Made by a program: the position numbers and the translations under genes. DNA of 64,000 bases, from positions 1,924,501-1,988,500 of the forward strand of contig CAKJVC010000010.1 of NCBI GenBank assembly GCA_918026815.1. The letters run 5' to 3'. Origin of the DNA: Chalara sp. BL73. Lineage: Eukaryota > Ascomycota > Leotiomycetes > Helotiales. Under the pieces are notes generated by a model. The model saw only the letters and a list, made by a program, of their open reading frames with translations. It searched no databases and had not been told where the DNA came from. Within the stretch, counting starts at the first letter, position 1. Each line of letters begins with the position of its first letter. Below, one piece after another: positions 1 to 10,666 of this stretch.

Positions 1-30
1 CGAAGATTTGCGGGGAATTTGCTTTTGATC

Positions 31-37
31 TATAAAA
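31..37 (+). promoter_or_regulatory. TATA-like box of the pectin lyase gene
   Basis: The heptamer TATAAAA lies 99 bp upstream of the proposed pectin lyase start codon at 136. It is the only clear core-promoter motif before that gene. The assignment rests on position and sequence only. Confidence 0.45.
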
Positions 38-135
38 GGCAAGACTTAACCGCATGATAAATGATTTGTAGCATCTATCCGCGGGAACCTGTCACTTGTG
101 TGGAAATTTCTTTGATTCGTAAAAATTTCTCCAAG

Positions 136-1425
136 ATGAGGTCATCATTCGCTATCCCTCTATCTATCCTAGGGATCTTTGCCCAGTCTATAGATGCACA
201 AGTTGTAGGTACAGCCTCCGGCTTTGCGACTGGAGTTACTGGGGGAGGTTCAGCCGCTGCAGCCACACCAACTAGCCTAGCACAGTAAGTTGGCCTACTT
301 TAAGGCATCAAGTCTTATGAAATCATTTGACTAAATTATTGACAGGTTGAAGACGTGGATTAGTGATAGCACGGCTCGCACTATTGTTATTGATCGGACA
401 TGGAACTTTGTAGGGTCTGAGGGAACAACTACGGGAAACTGCTGCCAAACATCCACTACCACCTGCGCAGGTGGTTCCTCTGCTGGCCAACTTACTATCT
501 CTGACACATGTAGTGGTGGTACCTTGGTTACTTGTACTTATGACACCGCTGGTCGTACACCAATAGATGTAGGTAGTAATAAGAGTATTGTGGGGAAAGG
601 AAGCGCGGGAGTCATAGCGGGCAAGGGTCTTCGAGTTCGAGGTGGTAACAAGAACGTTATAATCCAAAATATCCACATAACAAACATAAACCCAAGATTC
701 GTTTGGGGTGGCGATGCTCTTACTCTCGACGACACGGATATGGTATGGATTGATCATAATAAGGTAAGCTTCTCTCCACCCTCATAACCTTATTAACTTA
801 ATCATACTCTTAATAGTTTTCTCTCATCGGCCGTCAATTCATTGTTAGTGGTTGGGGCCAAGCAGGAAAAGTTACCATTTCAAACAACGAGTTTGACGGC
901 AAAACGACATACTCTTCAGGCTGTAATGGAAAGCACTACTGGACAGTCCTACTCGTCGGTCTAGCGGACCAGTACACGTTCTCAGGCAACTGGCTACATG
1001 ATGTATCTGGTCGCGCGCCACACCTAGGCACCACTGCAACCGCGTCGACAATCTTCTTCCACGCTGTTAACAACTACTTCCAGAATATTGGCGGACATGC
1101 GTTTGATATCGACAAGAACACATACGTTCTTATGGAGGGTAACTACTATGACACTGTCACAACACCTATGACCTCCGGGTCTACCACTGCAGGCGGGGCC
1201 ATCTATGATGTTATTACCGTGGCCGAAGCAGGTTCCTGTCCTAGCTATACTGGCTATATCTGTGAGTGGAATAAGGCATATAGCTCTGGCACTCTCTACG
1301 ACATTGCAAATATCGCTGTGCTGAGCAAGGCATCTTCATACAAAAAGTACTTGGTCGGACATACATCGGTCGCTAATGTACCTGCAAACGTGAAGGCAAA
1401 TGCTGGGATTGGCAAAATTCAATAA
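136..1425 (+). CDS. Secreted pectin lyase, polysaccharide lyase family 1
   Basis: Predicted to cleave methyl-esterified pectin by beta-elimination outside the cell. Three exons are proposed: 136-284, 346-763 and 817-1425, joined by GT-AG introns of 61 and 53 bp, giving 391 residues. The ATG at 136 is chosen over the upstream ATG at 61 because a signal peptide (MRSSFAIPLSILGIFAQS) begins there. The middle carries the family signature VWGGDALTLDD followed by WIDH, and exon 3 carries DVSGRAP, whose arginine matches the catalytic arginine region of pectin lyases. The cysteine-rich segment near residues 80-110 is also usual for fungal pectin lyases. The length matches the family. A pectate lyase is less likely because the calcium-site acidic pattern of those enzymes is not evident. 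Confidence 0.9.
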
Positions 1426-1749
1426 CTTATCTGAGCCAAATGGTGACGCCGATGATACAAAGTGGACTGTACGGAACTCAATGAGCCTCATGGAATTTAT
1501 TCTTGAGCTTTACTTGACGTGCCCTTTCGATCGTTGTCGTCTTGAAAATATTGTGTTGTTGTTGAGCTCAAATATCCATTCACAATTCAATAACAATCAT
1601 CTTTGTATCTTAGTCAATCTCGTGATTAAATGTGAAAACTACTTTCTAAGCGACGGGTGGGTGCTGGGTAGATTGAGCAGTTTACGTTTGCAATATGGAC
1701 TGCTTTGCCAGCAGCCATTAAGAATAGGAGTAGATGGGCCGAAAGTCTG
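1426..1749. other. 3' flank without recognised gene
   Basis: The region holds the presumed 3' untranslated end of the pectin lyase gene. A reading frame crosses it into the LTR-A copy beyond, but it has no family resemblance and is judged accidental. Confidence 0.5.
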
Positions 1750-1938
1750 TGTCGGAATACCTGTCACCGTGCAAAAAGGCGTAGTAGCTGTTGACTGCGC
1801 TCTTGCGGTGGTGATTCTGGTATTCCTTGATTGTATGATATTTTGTTCTACGCTACGGTCTATCGCGGGGGCTGTGGAAGGATCCACAACGCACGTGTAC
1901 TGGTGATCCACGTGACCTTATTTACATGCGTACCAACA
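1750..1938 (-). mobile_element. Solo LTR, family A, with target duplication
   Basis: A 189-bp unit begins TGTCGGAAT and ends ACCAACA, the reverse orientation of LTR-A. It is flanked by exact 5-bp duplications GTCTG at 1745-1749 and 1939-1943, which shows a retroelement insertion followed by LTR-LTR recombination. It is clearly related to the copies at 7705, 47312 and 59729. Confidence 0.85.
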
Positions 1939-2605
1939 GTCTGGCACTCTTCAAATGGCCAGCATCGTTTCCCTCTGCATGCATGATCGTGGCCAATTGA
2001 TATAGGCCAAAGCAAGATCAGTTTAAACGATTTAGGACTCGCCAAAGCTTGATACAAGATGGCACAGGATTGCCCAGACTGGTACGATCTGCGTCGGCAA
2101 AGCTAGGCTCTTACCGAGGCCCATGGAAGGTAAGACTCCAAATATCAAAGCCCCGTGCAAAGCACCATGCAACGACCTGCGTGTATGACTATGACCGGAA
2201 TGAGGTCTAGAGGCTCAGGTGTTGGATGAAGAGATGGACAGCCAGCCCATAACGCTCTAAGTCAATATTAGCTAGGAAGATCACCTGTTACTGAAAATAT
2301 ATCAAAAATGGAGGCCAAAGGGTGAGGCGGCAGTGGCTTTTGAACGCGAAGTAACGGTTAAATTGCTCTGCGTAATGGTCTATGTAGCTGTGACACCATC
2401 GGTTATATCAAGGGACACGTCCAAGAGGGCCGGTAGCGCATTGGCACGCCCTGGAGGATCGCAAGTTTATTCTAAGGTAGTATCTAATACGCCTGTAGCT
2501 CAGTACATTGGCTGTTACTAGGAGTTCTGGTCTAAAACCCCGGAAGGTTGTATCCTTTACTATTTATATGCTTGCACAAAACCCGAGTTGAAACATGTTA
2601 TTTGT
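1939..2605. other. Gene-less stretch before the pogo element
   Basis: No supported gene, RNA or repeat was seen. Short reading frames here have no recognisable domain. Confidence 0.5.
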
Positions 2606-2621
2606 TAAGTCCGTGCACCCC

Positions 2622-2700
2622 CATTCCGGACACCCCCCATTCCGGACACCCCCCATTCCGGACACCCCCCCATTCCGGACACCCCCCCATTCCGGACACC
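2622..2700. repeat. Subterminal tandem repeats in pogo left end
   Basis: Five consecutive copies of a 16-18 bp unit (CATTCCGGACAC plus a C-run of varying length) occupy the left end just inside the terminal sequence. The right end (about 4430-4465) has only two. Repeats in this position often serve as transposase binding sites; that role is inferred. Confidence 0.8.
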
Positions 2701-2746
2701 TAATTAAGCGAGTATCAACGAGATTCAAATAAATGCCATTAAATAA

Positions 2747-4327
2747 CTACTCAATTATAATACAATCTAGAGTAGAGTCAGACGTATTACCTTCTTCTTT
2801 TTCTTCCTCTGTATTTTCAGTGTTCCCTGCCGCTATTTGAGTCTTCTGAATGTTGGAAATATCAGCGAACTTCGAATTTGGACTAGTCCTGACTTTCATT
2901 CGTTTTCTAGGCCTAGCTTTCTCCAATTGAACCTTTAAAGACTGTAGTTTGTAGCTGTGATCAGCTAGAACACTTTCCTGCTTTTCAAACCCTTTTATAA
3001 TCTTCCGAAATAAGAGTTTTTGAGTGAAAAGGTCACTTTTGCCAAGGTTTTGAAACTTAGTAACCTGAGCCTTGATTTCAGTCGATTTTCGAGGAGTAGA
3101 AAAAAGTACGAGTGGAGAATCGATTCTTGAGGCTTTGAAGTTGCTTTGGCTAGCTTGTAGAGTACTGGTTTTTGTATTTGAGTTCTCAAGAAGTAAAGGG
3201 CTAAGTAAAGGCTTAGCCATCGATTTTGGCCATAACCCAGTAGCTTTCCACCTTGCTTTGATTATTTTAGCAGATAATGCTTCTTTTCGAGCCTTAGAAT
3301 AGCAAGTAAGGAAGTTTTGTTTCCCAATCGGGCTAGAATCGGTCAAGAGAGCCAGAAAACCAACAGCTGTTCGATAGTGACTTTTAAGTGATGAAAATAC
3401 CGATAAATCTAAAGGTTGAAGTACATGTGACGTATGTGGAGGTAAAAAAAGCAAGTAGACGTTATGCTGAAAGCATAAATACATAAATTCGGTAGTTTCA
3501 TGACTTCTATGGCCATCAAGAATCAGTAACCTAGGCTCGAGAGTAGCAGTTTGAGGAAGAAAGATCTTTTCTAGCCATTCTACTGCCGTAGAGTCTGAAG
3601 TCCAGGCATTATCGGTAGCCGTAAATAGCCACTCTTTATAAGTACTTAAATTTTGTGGGAACCATTGTTGTTGAACCGATTTTCCTTTAAATATAACTAA
3701 AGGAAGCAAAGCTTTTCCACTAGCCGAAATACACTCAATAAATGACGTCCAAGCACGAGAACCAGGTTGTTTTTTCTGAATTGAGCGTCGTTCAGAGCTT
3801 CCTACTACTAGCCTATTGGCTCCAATACTCTCTATAATACCTGATTTATCCATATTATATCGGTTTTCGGGTTTAATACTCGAAATAACAGGTAAAGCTA
3901 GTCGAGTAAACCATGACTTGATTATAGGTATAGTAGCTCTATTTACTCGTGCCGAATCAATATTGCGAGCTCTTTTGGTCCGTAAAATAGGGTTACGGCG
4001 TAGAAAGCCTTCTATCCATCGTTTCCCTAACTTTTGAGTATTTCCTTTGATCTTTAAAAGTCGACTAGCGAATTGCTTAATTTGGCCATGAGTAAGAGGG
4101 ACACCTAGAGCTTCTTGAGCTAAAACCCAAGTAGATAAGTGCTTTTCCTGACTAGGTGATAGTCTTTGCTGAGTTTCTGCCGCTTGAGTATGACTTTCTT
4201 TTCCTTTATTCCGATCAGAAAGAGTAGAAGAAGGGACCCCCCATTCTCGACTAGCTTGTCGTAAAGACTTCCCATTTTTGACGTCATTAAGAGCCGCAAG
4301 CAAATCTTGTTCGGTATATTGATGCAT
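2747..4327 (-). CDS. pogo/Fot1 family transposase (DDE_1, CENP-B HTH)
   Basis: This 526-residue uninterrupted frame fills the transposon. Order of parts: an N-terminal psq-like helix-turn-helix (residues about 5-45), a CENP-B-type DNA-binding helix-turn-helix (about 55-125), then a DDE_1 catalytic core. The three catalytic aspartates are all visible, in NMDKSG, LILDGHRSH and LQPLDLSVF, matching the DDD triad typical of pogo/Fot1. The C-terminus is basic (ARPRKRMK) and then acidic. It would cut and paste its own element using the terminal repeats. The start at 4327 is the first ATG after the right end. No stop or frameshift is seen. Confidence 0.93.
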   Translation of the reverse strand: MHQYTEQDLLAALNDVKNGKSLRQASREWGVPSSTLSDRNKGKESHTQAAETQQRLSPSQEKHLSTWVLAQEALGVPLTHGQIKQFASRLLKIKGNTQKLGKRWIEGFLRRNPILRTKRARNIDSARVNRATIPIIKSWFTRLALPVISSIKPENRYNMDKSGIIESIGANRLVVGSSERRSIQKKQPGSRAWTSFIECISASGKALLPLVIFKGKSVQQQWFPQNLSTYKEWLFTATDNAWTSDSTAVEWLEKIFLPQTATLEPRLLILDGHRSHETTEFMYLCFQHNVYLLFLPPHTSHVLQPLDLSVFSSLKSHYRTAVGFLALLTDSSPIGKQNFLTCYSKARKEALSAKIIKARWKATGLWPKSMAKPLLSPLLLENSNTKTSTLQASQSNFKASRIDSPLVLFSTPRKSTEIKAQVTKFQNLGKSDLFTQKLLFRKIIKGFEKQESVLADHSYKLQSLKVQLEKARPRKRMKVRTSPNSKFADISNIQKTQIAAGNTENTEEEKEEGNTSDSTLDCIIIE

Positions 4328-4479
4328 AATTATGTAGAGATGAAAGTTTCCAAATATAAAGTAATAATACTTAGAATTGATTCAATAATTGATCATATTA
4401 TCGAAGTAGCGGTCTGAAAAATCGCTTATTTTGGGTGTCCGGAATGGGGGGGTGTCCGGAATGGGGGTGCACGGACTTA

Positions 4480-4828
4480 TGAGTGGTTTGCATCGCTAAG
4501 CAATTGTTTCGCCACGAATGTTCAGGTAATGGGTTTCTGGATATGTTAGTTTGACCTAAGTAACATCCGTCGGGGGATTTGCAACACCAATCGGAGGCAT
4601 ATAACGGATTTAAGGCCGGTAAATTGTGTTCTTGGAGATTATTTTAGTCTTCATGCAACCTCCACCCCGCTTGGAAGGAACAATCGTCTTTAGCCGCAAC
4701 CAGCTCATTAACTTAGGGTGCGGAGAAACTATTAAGTGTCTATCATGGTTTTACATAAATTGTTGACCACCAACTAGAAAGATGCGACTTGTAATGCCAG
4801 TGGATTGAAATAGCACCCAACTTTCACA
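4480..4828. other. Upstream region of the fucosidase gene
   Basis: A 349-bp stretch between the pogo element and the GH95 start codon. It presumably holds the fucosidase promoter. No repeat or recognised motif was seen. Confidence 0.5.
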
Positions 4829-7344
4829 ATGAAGCTCCGCTGGCTCTTAGAACTAGTCATTACGCCAACTCTAGCATCCCAGTGTCTGGCCGCGCTTGAT
4901 GGCAGCCGTTTTCTATGGTACACGAGCCCGGCTCTAGAATGGGAGCAAGGTGCATTACCTATTGGCAATGGCAGACTAGGGGGCACTTTTTTTGGAGGGG
5001 CGGATGAAGTCTTCACGATCAACGAAAACTCAATCTGGTCAGGTCCGATCCAAGACCGCATCCCTGCCAATGGCCTCGAGGCTTTGCCCATTGCGCGCGA
5101 GATGTTTCTAGCCGGTAACATCACCGAGGGTGGAGATTTTGTTCAAGTAGAAATGAACCCTACAGAAAAGTCAGAGCGCGCGTTCAGCTACTTCGGCAAT
5201 ATGAACCTTGCATTTAATCATTCAGGTGGCATGGAGAATTACTTGCGATGGCTGGATACAAGAAAGGGGAATTCAGGTGTGTCATATAGTTATGGCGATG
5301 TCAACTACACGCAAGTCCATCATCTATGTTTTAGTTTGTACAAAAATTGCCGTTTAACTAACCATCATTAGCCGCGAATATATTGCAAGCTACCCAGCTG
5401 GTGTTCTCGCTGCACGGTTTACAGCCAACAAACAAGGCGCCTTAAGCCTGAACGCGAGTTTCAGTCGACTGGCCAATGTCTTGACTAACGTGGCTTCCAC
5501 TGTAGGTTCTGTTCACTCTATTAATATGACTGGTTCTAGTGGACAAGCCCTTAACCAGAATCCTATATTGTTTACTGGCAAGGCCGTTTTTGTGGCTCCA
5601 GGAGGTTAGTTCCATGGCGCCCTCCGTAGCTGAATAACGTTCCCAGCTAAGTTTCAAAAAAGCCAGGGTTCAGGCGTTCAGCTCCACGCTTCTTATCACA
5701 AATGCTACTATCATCGACGTGTTCTTCGATGCGGAAACAAACTACCGCTACTCTAGTCAAGTAGATCGTGATGCTGAGATTAATCGTAAGCTTAACAAAG
5801 CTGTTAGCCAGGGTTACGAGCATGTCAAAAAAGAAGCACTTGATGACTCCTGCGCTCTTCTAGAACGCGCCTCGCTGGATCTTGGGCAGTCCCCTACATA
5901 CCTAACTGATCTTCCTACGAATGAGCGTGTCGTCAACGCTCGTACAGATTTTAGCGACATTGAGCTGACAACATTAATGTGGAACTACGGACGCCATATG
6001 CTCGTTGCTTCTTCGCGAAATACTGCAGAAGACATCGACCTGCCCGCGAATTTACAGGGAATTTGGAACAACAAAACTAGCGCGGCTTGGGGAGGCAAAT
6101 ATACTATTAATATCAACACCGAGATGAACTACTGGCCTGCAGGACAGACAAACCTCATCGAAACGCAAGAACCGCTTTTTAATCTCATGAAGGTTGCCAA
6201 CCCACGGGGCAGGTCGATGGCCCAACTGATGTATGGCTGCAACGGCACTGTGTTCCACCACAATCTCGATCTTTGGGGCGACCCTGGCCCAACAGATAAC
6301 TATACCTCGTCCACCATGTGGCCCATGGGTGCAGCGTGGCTCGTGCAACATATGATAGAACACTATCGCTTCACTGGCGACAAGGCGTTCCTGGCTGATA
6401 CCGCATACCCATACCTCGTGGACGTGGCCACATTTTATGAATGCTACACATTTGATTGGGAAGGCTATAGGATAACAGGGCCATCTCTCTCCCCAGAGAA
6501 TAGTTTCGTTGTGCCTGCGAAATTTAGTGTTGCTGGTAGCGTGGAGGCGATGGATGTTGGCATTTCGATGGATAATGAGTTGATGTCCGATGTTTTCACG
6601 GGTCTTGTCGAGGCTGCCGCGGTACTAGGGATACCAAACACTGACCCAAATTTGAAGGCGGCGAAGGCCTTCTTGCCCTTCATACGGCCTACACAAATTG
6701 GATCCCTAGGTCAGATTTTGGAATGGAGATACGAGTACCAGGAGAAAGCAAAGGGGCATAAACACTTGTCCCCATTGTATTCCCTTCACCCTGGTGCAAA
6801 GTTCTCGCCCCTCGTCAATGCAACACTTGGGAAGGCAGCCGAAGTTCTTCTTGACCGACGACGCGCGGGTGGGGCAGGCAACACAGGCTGGAGCCGTGCG
6901 TGGTTGATCAACCAATACGCTCGATTATATCGCGGGGCAGACGCGTGGGAACAGGTGCGGCTTTGGTTTACCAAGTATCCAACCGGTAATCTGTGGAACA
7001 CGGATAGTGGTACAACATTTCAAATAGACGGCAACTTTGGCTTCACGAGCGGAATCACAGAGATGTTACTGCAAAGCCACGCAGGAGTGGTGCATATTCT
7101 ACCAGCACTGCCGGGACAGGGCATACCCACCGGAAATGTAAAAGGCCTGAAAGCCAGAGGGAACTTCGTGGTAGATATTGAGTGGGCAGCCGGGGCATTT
7201 AAGAATGCAACTGTGGCTGCGACAATCGGAGGAGAGTTAAAGCTTCGGGTTCAAAACGAAACTGCCTTCTTCGTCAATGGAGCATTATATTCAGGACCTT
7301 TAAAAACAAAGAAAGGTGCAAATTATACTATTGAGCTTCAGTAG
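4829..7344 (+). CDS. Secreted alpha-L-fucosidase, glycoside hydrolase family 95
   Basis: Predicted to release terminal L-fucose from plant or other glycans outside the cell. Exons: 4829-5310, 5372-5604 and 5663-7344, giving 798 residues, the usual GH95 length. Intron 1 is proposed to use a GC donor (GCAAGT), because only that junction restores the conserved T-R-E-Y run; intron 2 is GT-AG. A signal peptide covers about residues 1-22. The N-terminal beta-domain includes ALPIGNGRLGG, and the helical barrel includes NLQGIWNN, NINTEMNYWPAG, SLSPENSF and QIDGNFG. These hold the two asparagines, the acid glutamate and the aspartate known from the bifidobacterial GH95 enzyme. All appear intact. The stop codon lies 4 bp from a solo LTR, so the 3' end of the mRNA probably uses LTR sequence. 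Confidence 0.92.
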
Positions 7345-7348
7345 TGAT

Positions 7349-7601
7349 TGTAACAACCCGGGGCGAACAGGGATCTCGATCCGTAGATCCAGGTGGAAGG
7401 ACTCAGAGGTGTGAGCAACTATCAATTGTCATAACTAAAAGAACAAGCTACCGACAGAAGAAGGGGAGGAAAGCAGTGCTCTACATACAGGAACTGGCCG
7501 GAGGCCAGGATAAGCGAGCTTTGTGGTGTCCGGTGCTGAGCTTCGTCCGAGCTCTGGATCCGGTGCCAAGCTCCAAGCCAGGGAAGGCCAGGGCCGTGAC
7601 A
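7349..7601 (-). mobile_element. Solo LTR, family C (gypsy-type)
   Basis: A 253-bp unit runs TGTAACAAC to GGGCCGTGACA, antisense to the fucosidase gene. It matches the LTRs at 30781, 31239, 34966, 51879 and 52285. The flanking five bases (GTGAT and GCGTT) differ at two positions, so the target duplication is decayed or absent. A reading frame through it is LTR sequence, not a gene. Confidence 0.8.
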
Positions 7602-7704
7602 GCGTTTATACTTCTAAACCAGATCTGGTTGTTCGAAGAGAGCTCAGGTCTATCGAATAAATTTTAAAGGCACAGTGTGAGAAATGATTTGATTACTTGA
7701 TTAC

Positions 7705-7892
7705 TGTTGGAATGCATGTACATAGTTTCACGCGTTCCGTCGGATCGCGGGGATTGTGGGTCTTCTACCACGTATATACCTACCTGGCAATAGGCCGTAG
7801 CTTAGAGCAAGAATCAACGAATACCAGAACCACACCGGCAAGAGCGTAGTCACAGCTACTGCGCCTTTTGCTACGTGATAGGTATTCCGACA
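7705..7892 (+). mobile_element. Solo LTR, family A
   Basis: A 188-bp unit from TGTTGGAATGCATG to ATTCCGACA matches the copies at 1750 and 59729. No matching target duplication was found (ATTAC against ATGGG). Confidence 0.8.
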
Positions 7893-7911
7893 ATGGGGAT
7901 GCACGGACTTA
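7893..7911. repeat. Terminal fragment resembling the pogo element
   Basis: ATGGGGATGCACGGACTTA matches the last bases of the pogo element at 4461-4479 with one difference. It directly abuts the LTR-A copy, suggesting that LTR insertion or deletion left only the tip of a second pogo copy. Confidence 0.5.
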
Positions 7912-8047
7912 TCAGGTTGGTGCAGTGACTATAAACCTTAGCACAGATAAGGGGCTAGAATGTTTAAATTGGTGAGAACGAGTTATATTGGGCTTGTATT
8001 TTTACCCAAAAAGTCAATTGTTACCACCAAAACGATCACCATTTGAC

Positions 8048-8131
8048 CTCAGACGCTTCGCTGACTGCTCGCAACCAAATGAACTTAGTTTGGGGATTTA
8101 AATCGGGCGACTTGGCAGCGAAGCGTCTGAG
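8048..8131. repeat. Short element with 16-bp perfect inverted ends
   Basis: CTCAGACGCTTCGCTG at 8048-8063 is exactly reverse-complemented at 8116-8131, leaving a 52-bp centre. The 84-bp unit could be a very small non-autonomous element or a structured site. No target duplication or second copy was recognised. Confidence 0.55.
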
Positions 8132-8454
8132 TAAACTGAGATAACCGTAGCCCTGAGAAATCATGGAAAATATAGACTCAATTCTTTAGTTTAGCTTAAG
8201 CTAGTATAGATTAACTTCTAGGATCGAGTGTGGCTTACGGACTGCTCTACAAAGCACGAATCCATTGCTGTCCATAACAAGAATTGACTTTAGCTCTGGC
8301 TATCTACCACGCAAAGAAGGAGCTGCTCTATAAGCTCCTCAAAGACTGTCCTATCTATCGACCCCTTGAAGGCCGGTACGAGGATCCACCATTCATGTAT
8401 ACAGATGGCTGAACGCGGATCTCCCCAATCACAATGAGGCCCTTTGAAAGTCCA
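8132..8454. other. Gene-less stretch
   Basis: No supported feature was seen between the inverted-repeat element and the 3' end of the oxygenase gene. Confidence 0.45.
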
Positions 8455-9582
8455 TTATTCCTTCCTAACTTCAATCAAATGCCTCCCACTCGCCCTGTGA
8501 ACTGCAGGGAACTTAGGCAGTTCAAGATCCGGAAAAACCTTCTGCACCTTCACGCCAAGATATTGGCCCCATATACCCTGGAGATTATTGAAAGTTGAGC
8601 GCTGTTGCCATCGCTTAAGTACTACGGCATTGGGGACGGAGCCGCTCGCGGCGGCAGGGAGGGGAAACGGTTGGATTTGAGCTGTCCATGCGGGGTCAAA
8701 GAAAAATGGAATGGAAAGTCGATCGGACATAGGCAACGGTGGCAGGACGCGGTGGAGTGGGGAGACGTAGAGACCAGAAGTGAGACGATCGAGGATGTCA
8801 CCGACTGTTAGACGTTTAGGTTAGTTATTTGGCCCGTTAAACTACGGAGATGAAAGCTCACCATTCACCACAAACGAATTTGGAATCACAGGTACATCTA
8901 CCCATTCATCTGAAGGGGAAAGAACTTGAAGACCAGTAGCATTTTGCGAAAGGATGGTAAGAAATCCGAAGTCTGAGTGCTCTCCGATACCACAGCTTTC
9001 GACACCCTCTCTTGCTGAATACTTGAAGGAGCGAAACAGTTGAATAGGCTCGGGCTCTAGAACCCTTCTCCTCACCTCGCTCTTCTCCAAACCGAGACCC
9101 ACACTTATCGCATCACTAATCACCAAGCCAAGCTCCGTAACCTTTTTAATATATTCCAACACCAACTCCCTCATCTCGGGTACATCCTCATCCGGAAACT
9201 GATTCACTCCGTAAGTCGGTATGCCCTTCAACGAATGCTCGTCTTCAGGTTTCAATTCTGGACCTCCATAAAATCCCTCCTTCTGATCCGTACTACCCTT
9301 CGTTCCTTCCCCGCCCCAAGGCATGTAGCCTCTCCATGCCCATCCCCCATTCTTTAGATGAAGGAGCTCTTTCTTTTGGAGGGGAAGCGAAAAGAATTCG
9401 CTCAAGGCTGCGCGTAGGGAATTGGTGAGGTTGGGTGGGATGGGATTCGTACCGGTGAGGATGAAGATGCCCCAAGTGCTGAAGGCAGAGTGTATTCTGG
9501 AGATTGTTGCGAGAGATTCGGGAGAGGAAAAGGAATCGGAGGTGATGAGGGGAGTGAAGTCGATAACAGGAATTTGGTTCAT
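8455..9582 (-). CDS. 2-oxoglutarate/Fe(II) oxygenase, isopenicillin-N-synthase-like
   Basis: Probably a soluble non-haem iron oxygenase acting on a small molecule. Two exons on the minus strand, 9582-8862 and 8804-8455, are separated by a 57-bp GT-AG intron and give 356 residues. The N-terminal DIOX_N domain starts with MNQIPVIDFTPL. The catalytic half holds the iron ligands in GEHSDFG (H and D) and SPLHRV (distal H), and the 2-oxoglutarate-binding R-x-S in DRLSIPFFF. The usual N-x-GD-x-L-x-R segment is restored across the intron. The length is normal for the family. The substrate cannot be told. A similar enzyme is encoded at 56871-58065, but sequence and exon structure differ. Confidence 0.9.
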
Positions 9583-10666
9583 TCTTTAGCGGTAGACAAT
9601 ATATTCTGAGCACATAAGAACTGGAGATGCGAGTGGAATGGAAGAGACACCAAAGGAGGTGGATGATAATATGTTGGAGGCCTGAAGTCTTGGACCTATA
9701 TAAAGGCGGCGATGTTTTAATTAAAAGCAGCGGGTTTCGCGAATACAATCCTATGAGCCTAGAAAGGCGGTTTGTAGGTGCTTCAATACGAAAATACTAA
9801 ACTAAGGAGAGAAAGAGCTCGCGAGAGCTGTCGGCTAAATCAAGTCCCCAGGCCACGGGCCACTAGTCCCAATTAAGGAACACACGCGAACTGTTCACAT
9901 GCTAACCGTGACACAATGCGCGATTTTCACCAGGTCTTGCCCCAGCGGAATAAAGTGCTATGCCGTGACTTTTGGTGTGTCGGCGCTAATAACGGCAGTT
10001 TCAATCGTACCCCATAAGCGACAGGGTGATCCACCGTGATGATCATGGCTTACCGATTTGCTATAAGTAGCTGCTGCTGGACTAAGTTACAGTCAATGAT
10101 CTTGAAGCCTGAGATCAATAGTGATGGCTACCGCAGTGGAGCCTAATTTTTGCCTTCAATATCTGTTGGTACTAAGGGAATTCAGGTTTTGGCACGTGAC
10201 ATTGCACGTGGAGCGATACTGTATTTTAGATCTCATTCACTTAGTTAGAGAACATGCAAGATTTTACAACCATACAGCCACACCCAAAATACAGTTTTAC
10301 AACCGGTCCTGTAGACCGACAATATCCGACGAGTTCGCACTAAGCGGGGGCCCGAAGTACAACCGCATCAGCCTTGGAACACTTCGCCTTTCTTCGGGCT
10401 TCGGTAGTTTGCAGAGGCCGAAGAAAAAAGATTATTACAAATGACTTGTGCAATATATAACACGAGCGGAATAGGATGGTAGCCCGTTGATCGCCAAAGA
10501 CCAACAGTAATGTGTGATGAAGTGTTATTTGTCGACAACTATACTCTGACAAGCATTAGCATATGTATAGTGCGCGTTCTCGCGGTGTTATCGTAAATCA
10601 CTCTGGAGTGCCAAAGTCGAGATTTATCCTTGATTCTTTTTCAGCATCTTTCTCCTGTACTTCTAC
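9583..10666. other. Intergenic region between two divergent genes
   Basis: About 1.1 kb separates the divergently transcribed oxygenase and FAD monooxygenase genes and must contain both promoters. Reading frames within it have no domain resemblance. No repeat was seen. Confidence 0.5.

Larger units (their letters stand above)
2608..4477 (-). mobile_element. Complete pogo/Fot1-type DNA transposon
   Basis: The element is 1,870 bp and is bounded by TA dinucleotides (2606-2607 and 4478-4479), the target duplication expected of the Tc1/mariner/pogo superfamily. Its ends are inverted repeats beginning AGTCCGTGCACCCCC. Inside both ends a unit CATTCCGGACACCCCC is repeated, five times on the left and twice on the right. 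The single transposase gene reads leftward and is open throughout, so the copy may be autonomous. Confidence 0.92.

Noticed and set aside
2622..2700. CRISPR-like array of short repeats
   Set aside because: The repeats have no spacers, they lie at a transposon end and the genome is eukaryotic.
7344..7667. Open frame behind the fucosidase
   Set aside because: It is LTR-C sequence read through; the same reading appears in the other LTR-C copies, such as 52711-52259.
7705..7892. Target duplication for this LTR-A copy
   Set aside because: The flanks ATTAC and ATGGG do not match, so none is claimed although the LTR itself is clear.
10121..10444. 107-residue plus-strand frame in the divergent promoter region
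   Set aside because: No domain, no signal peptide, no splice-consistent extension, and a tail of low-complexity residues.
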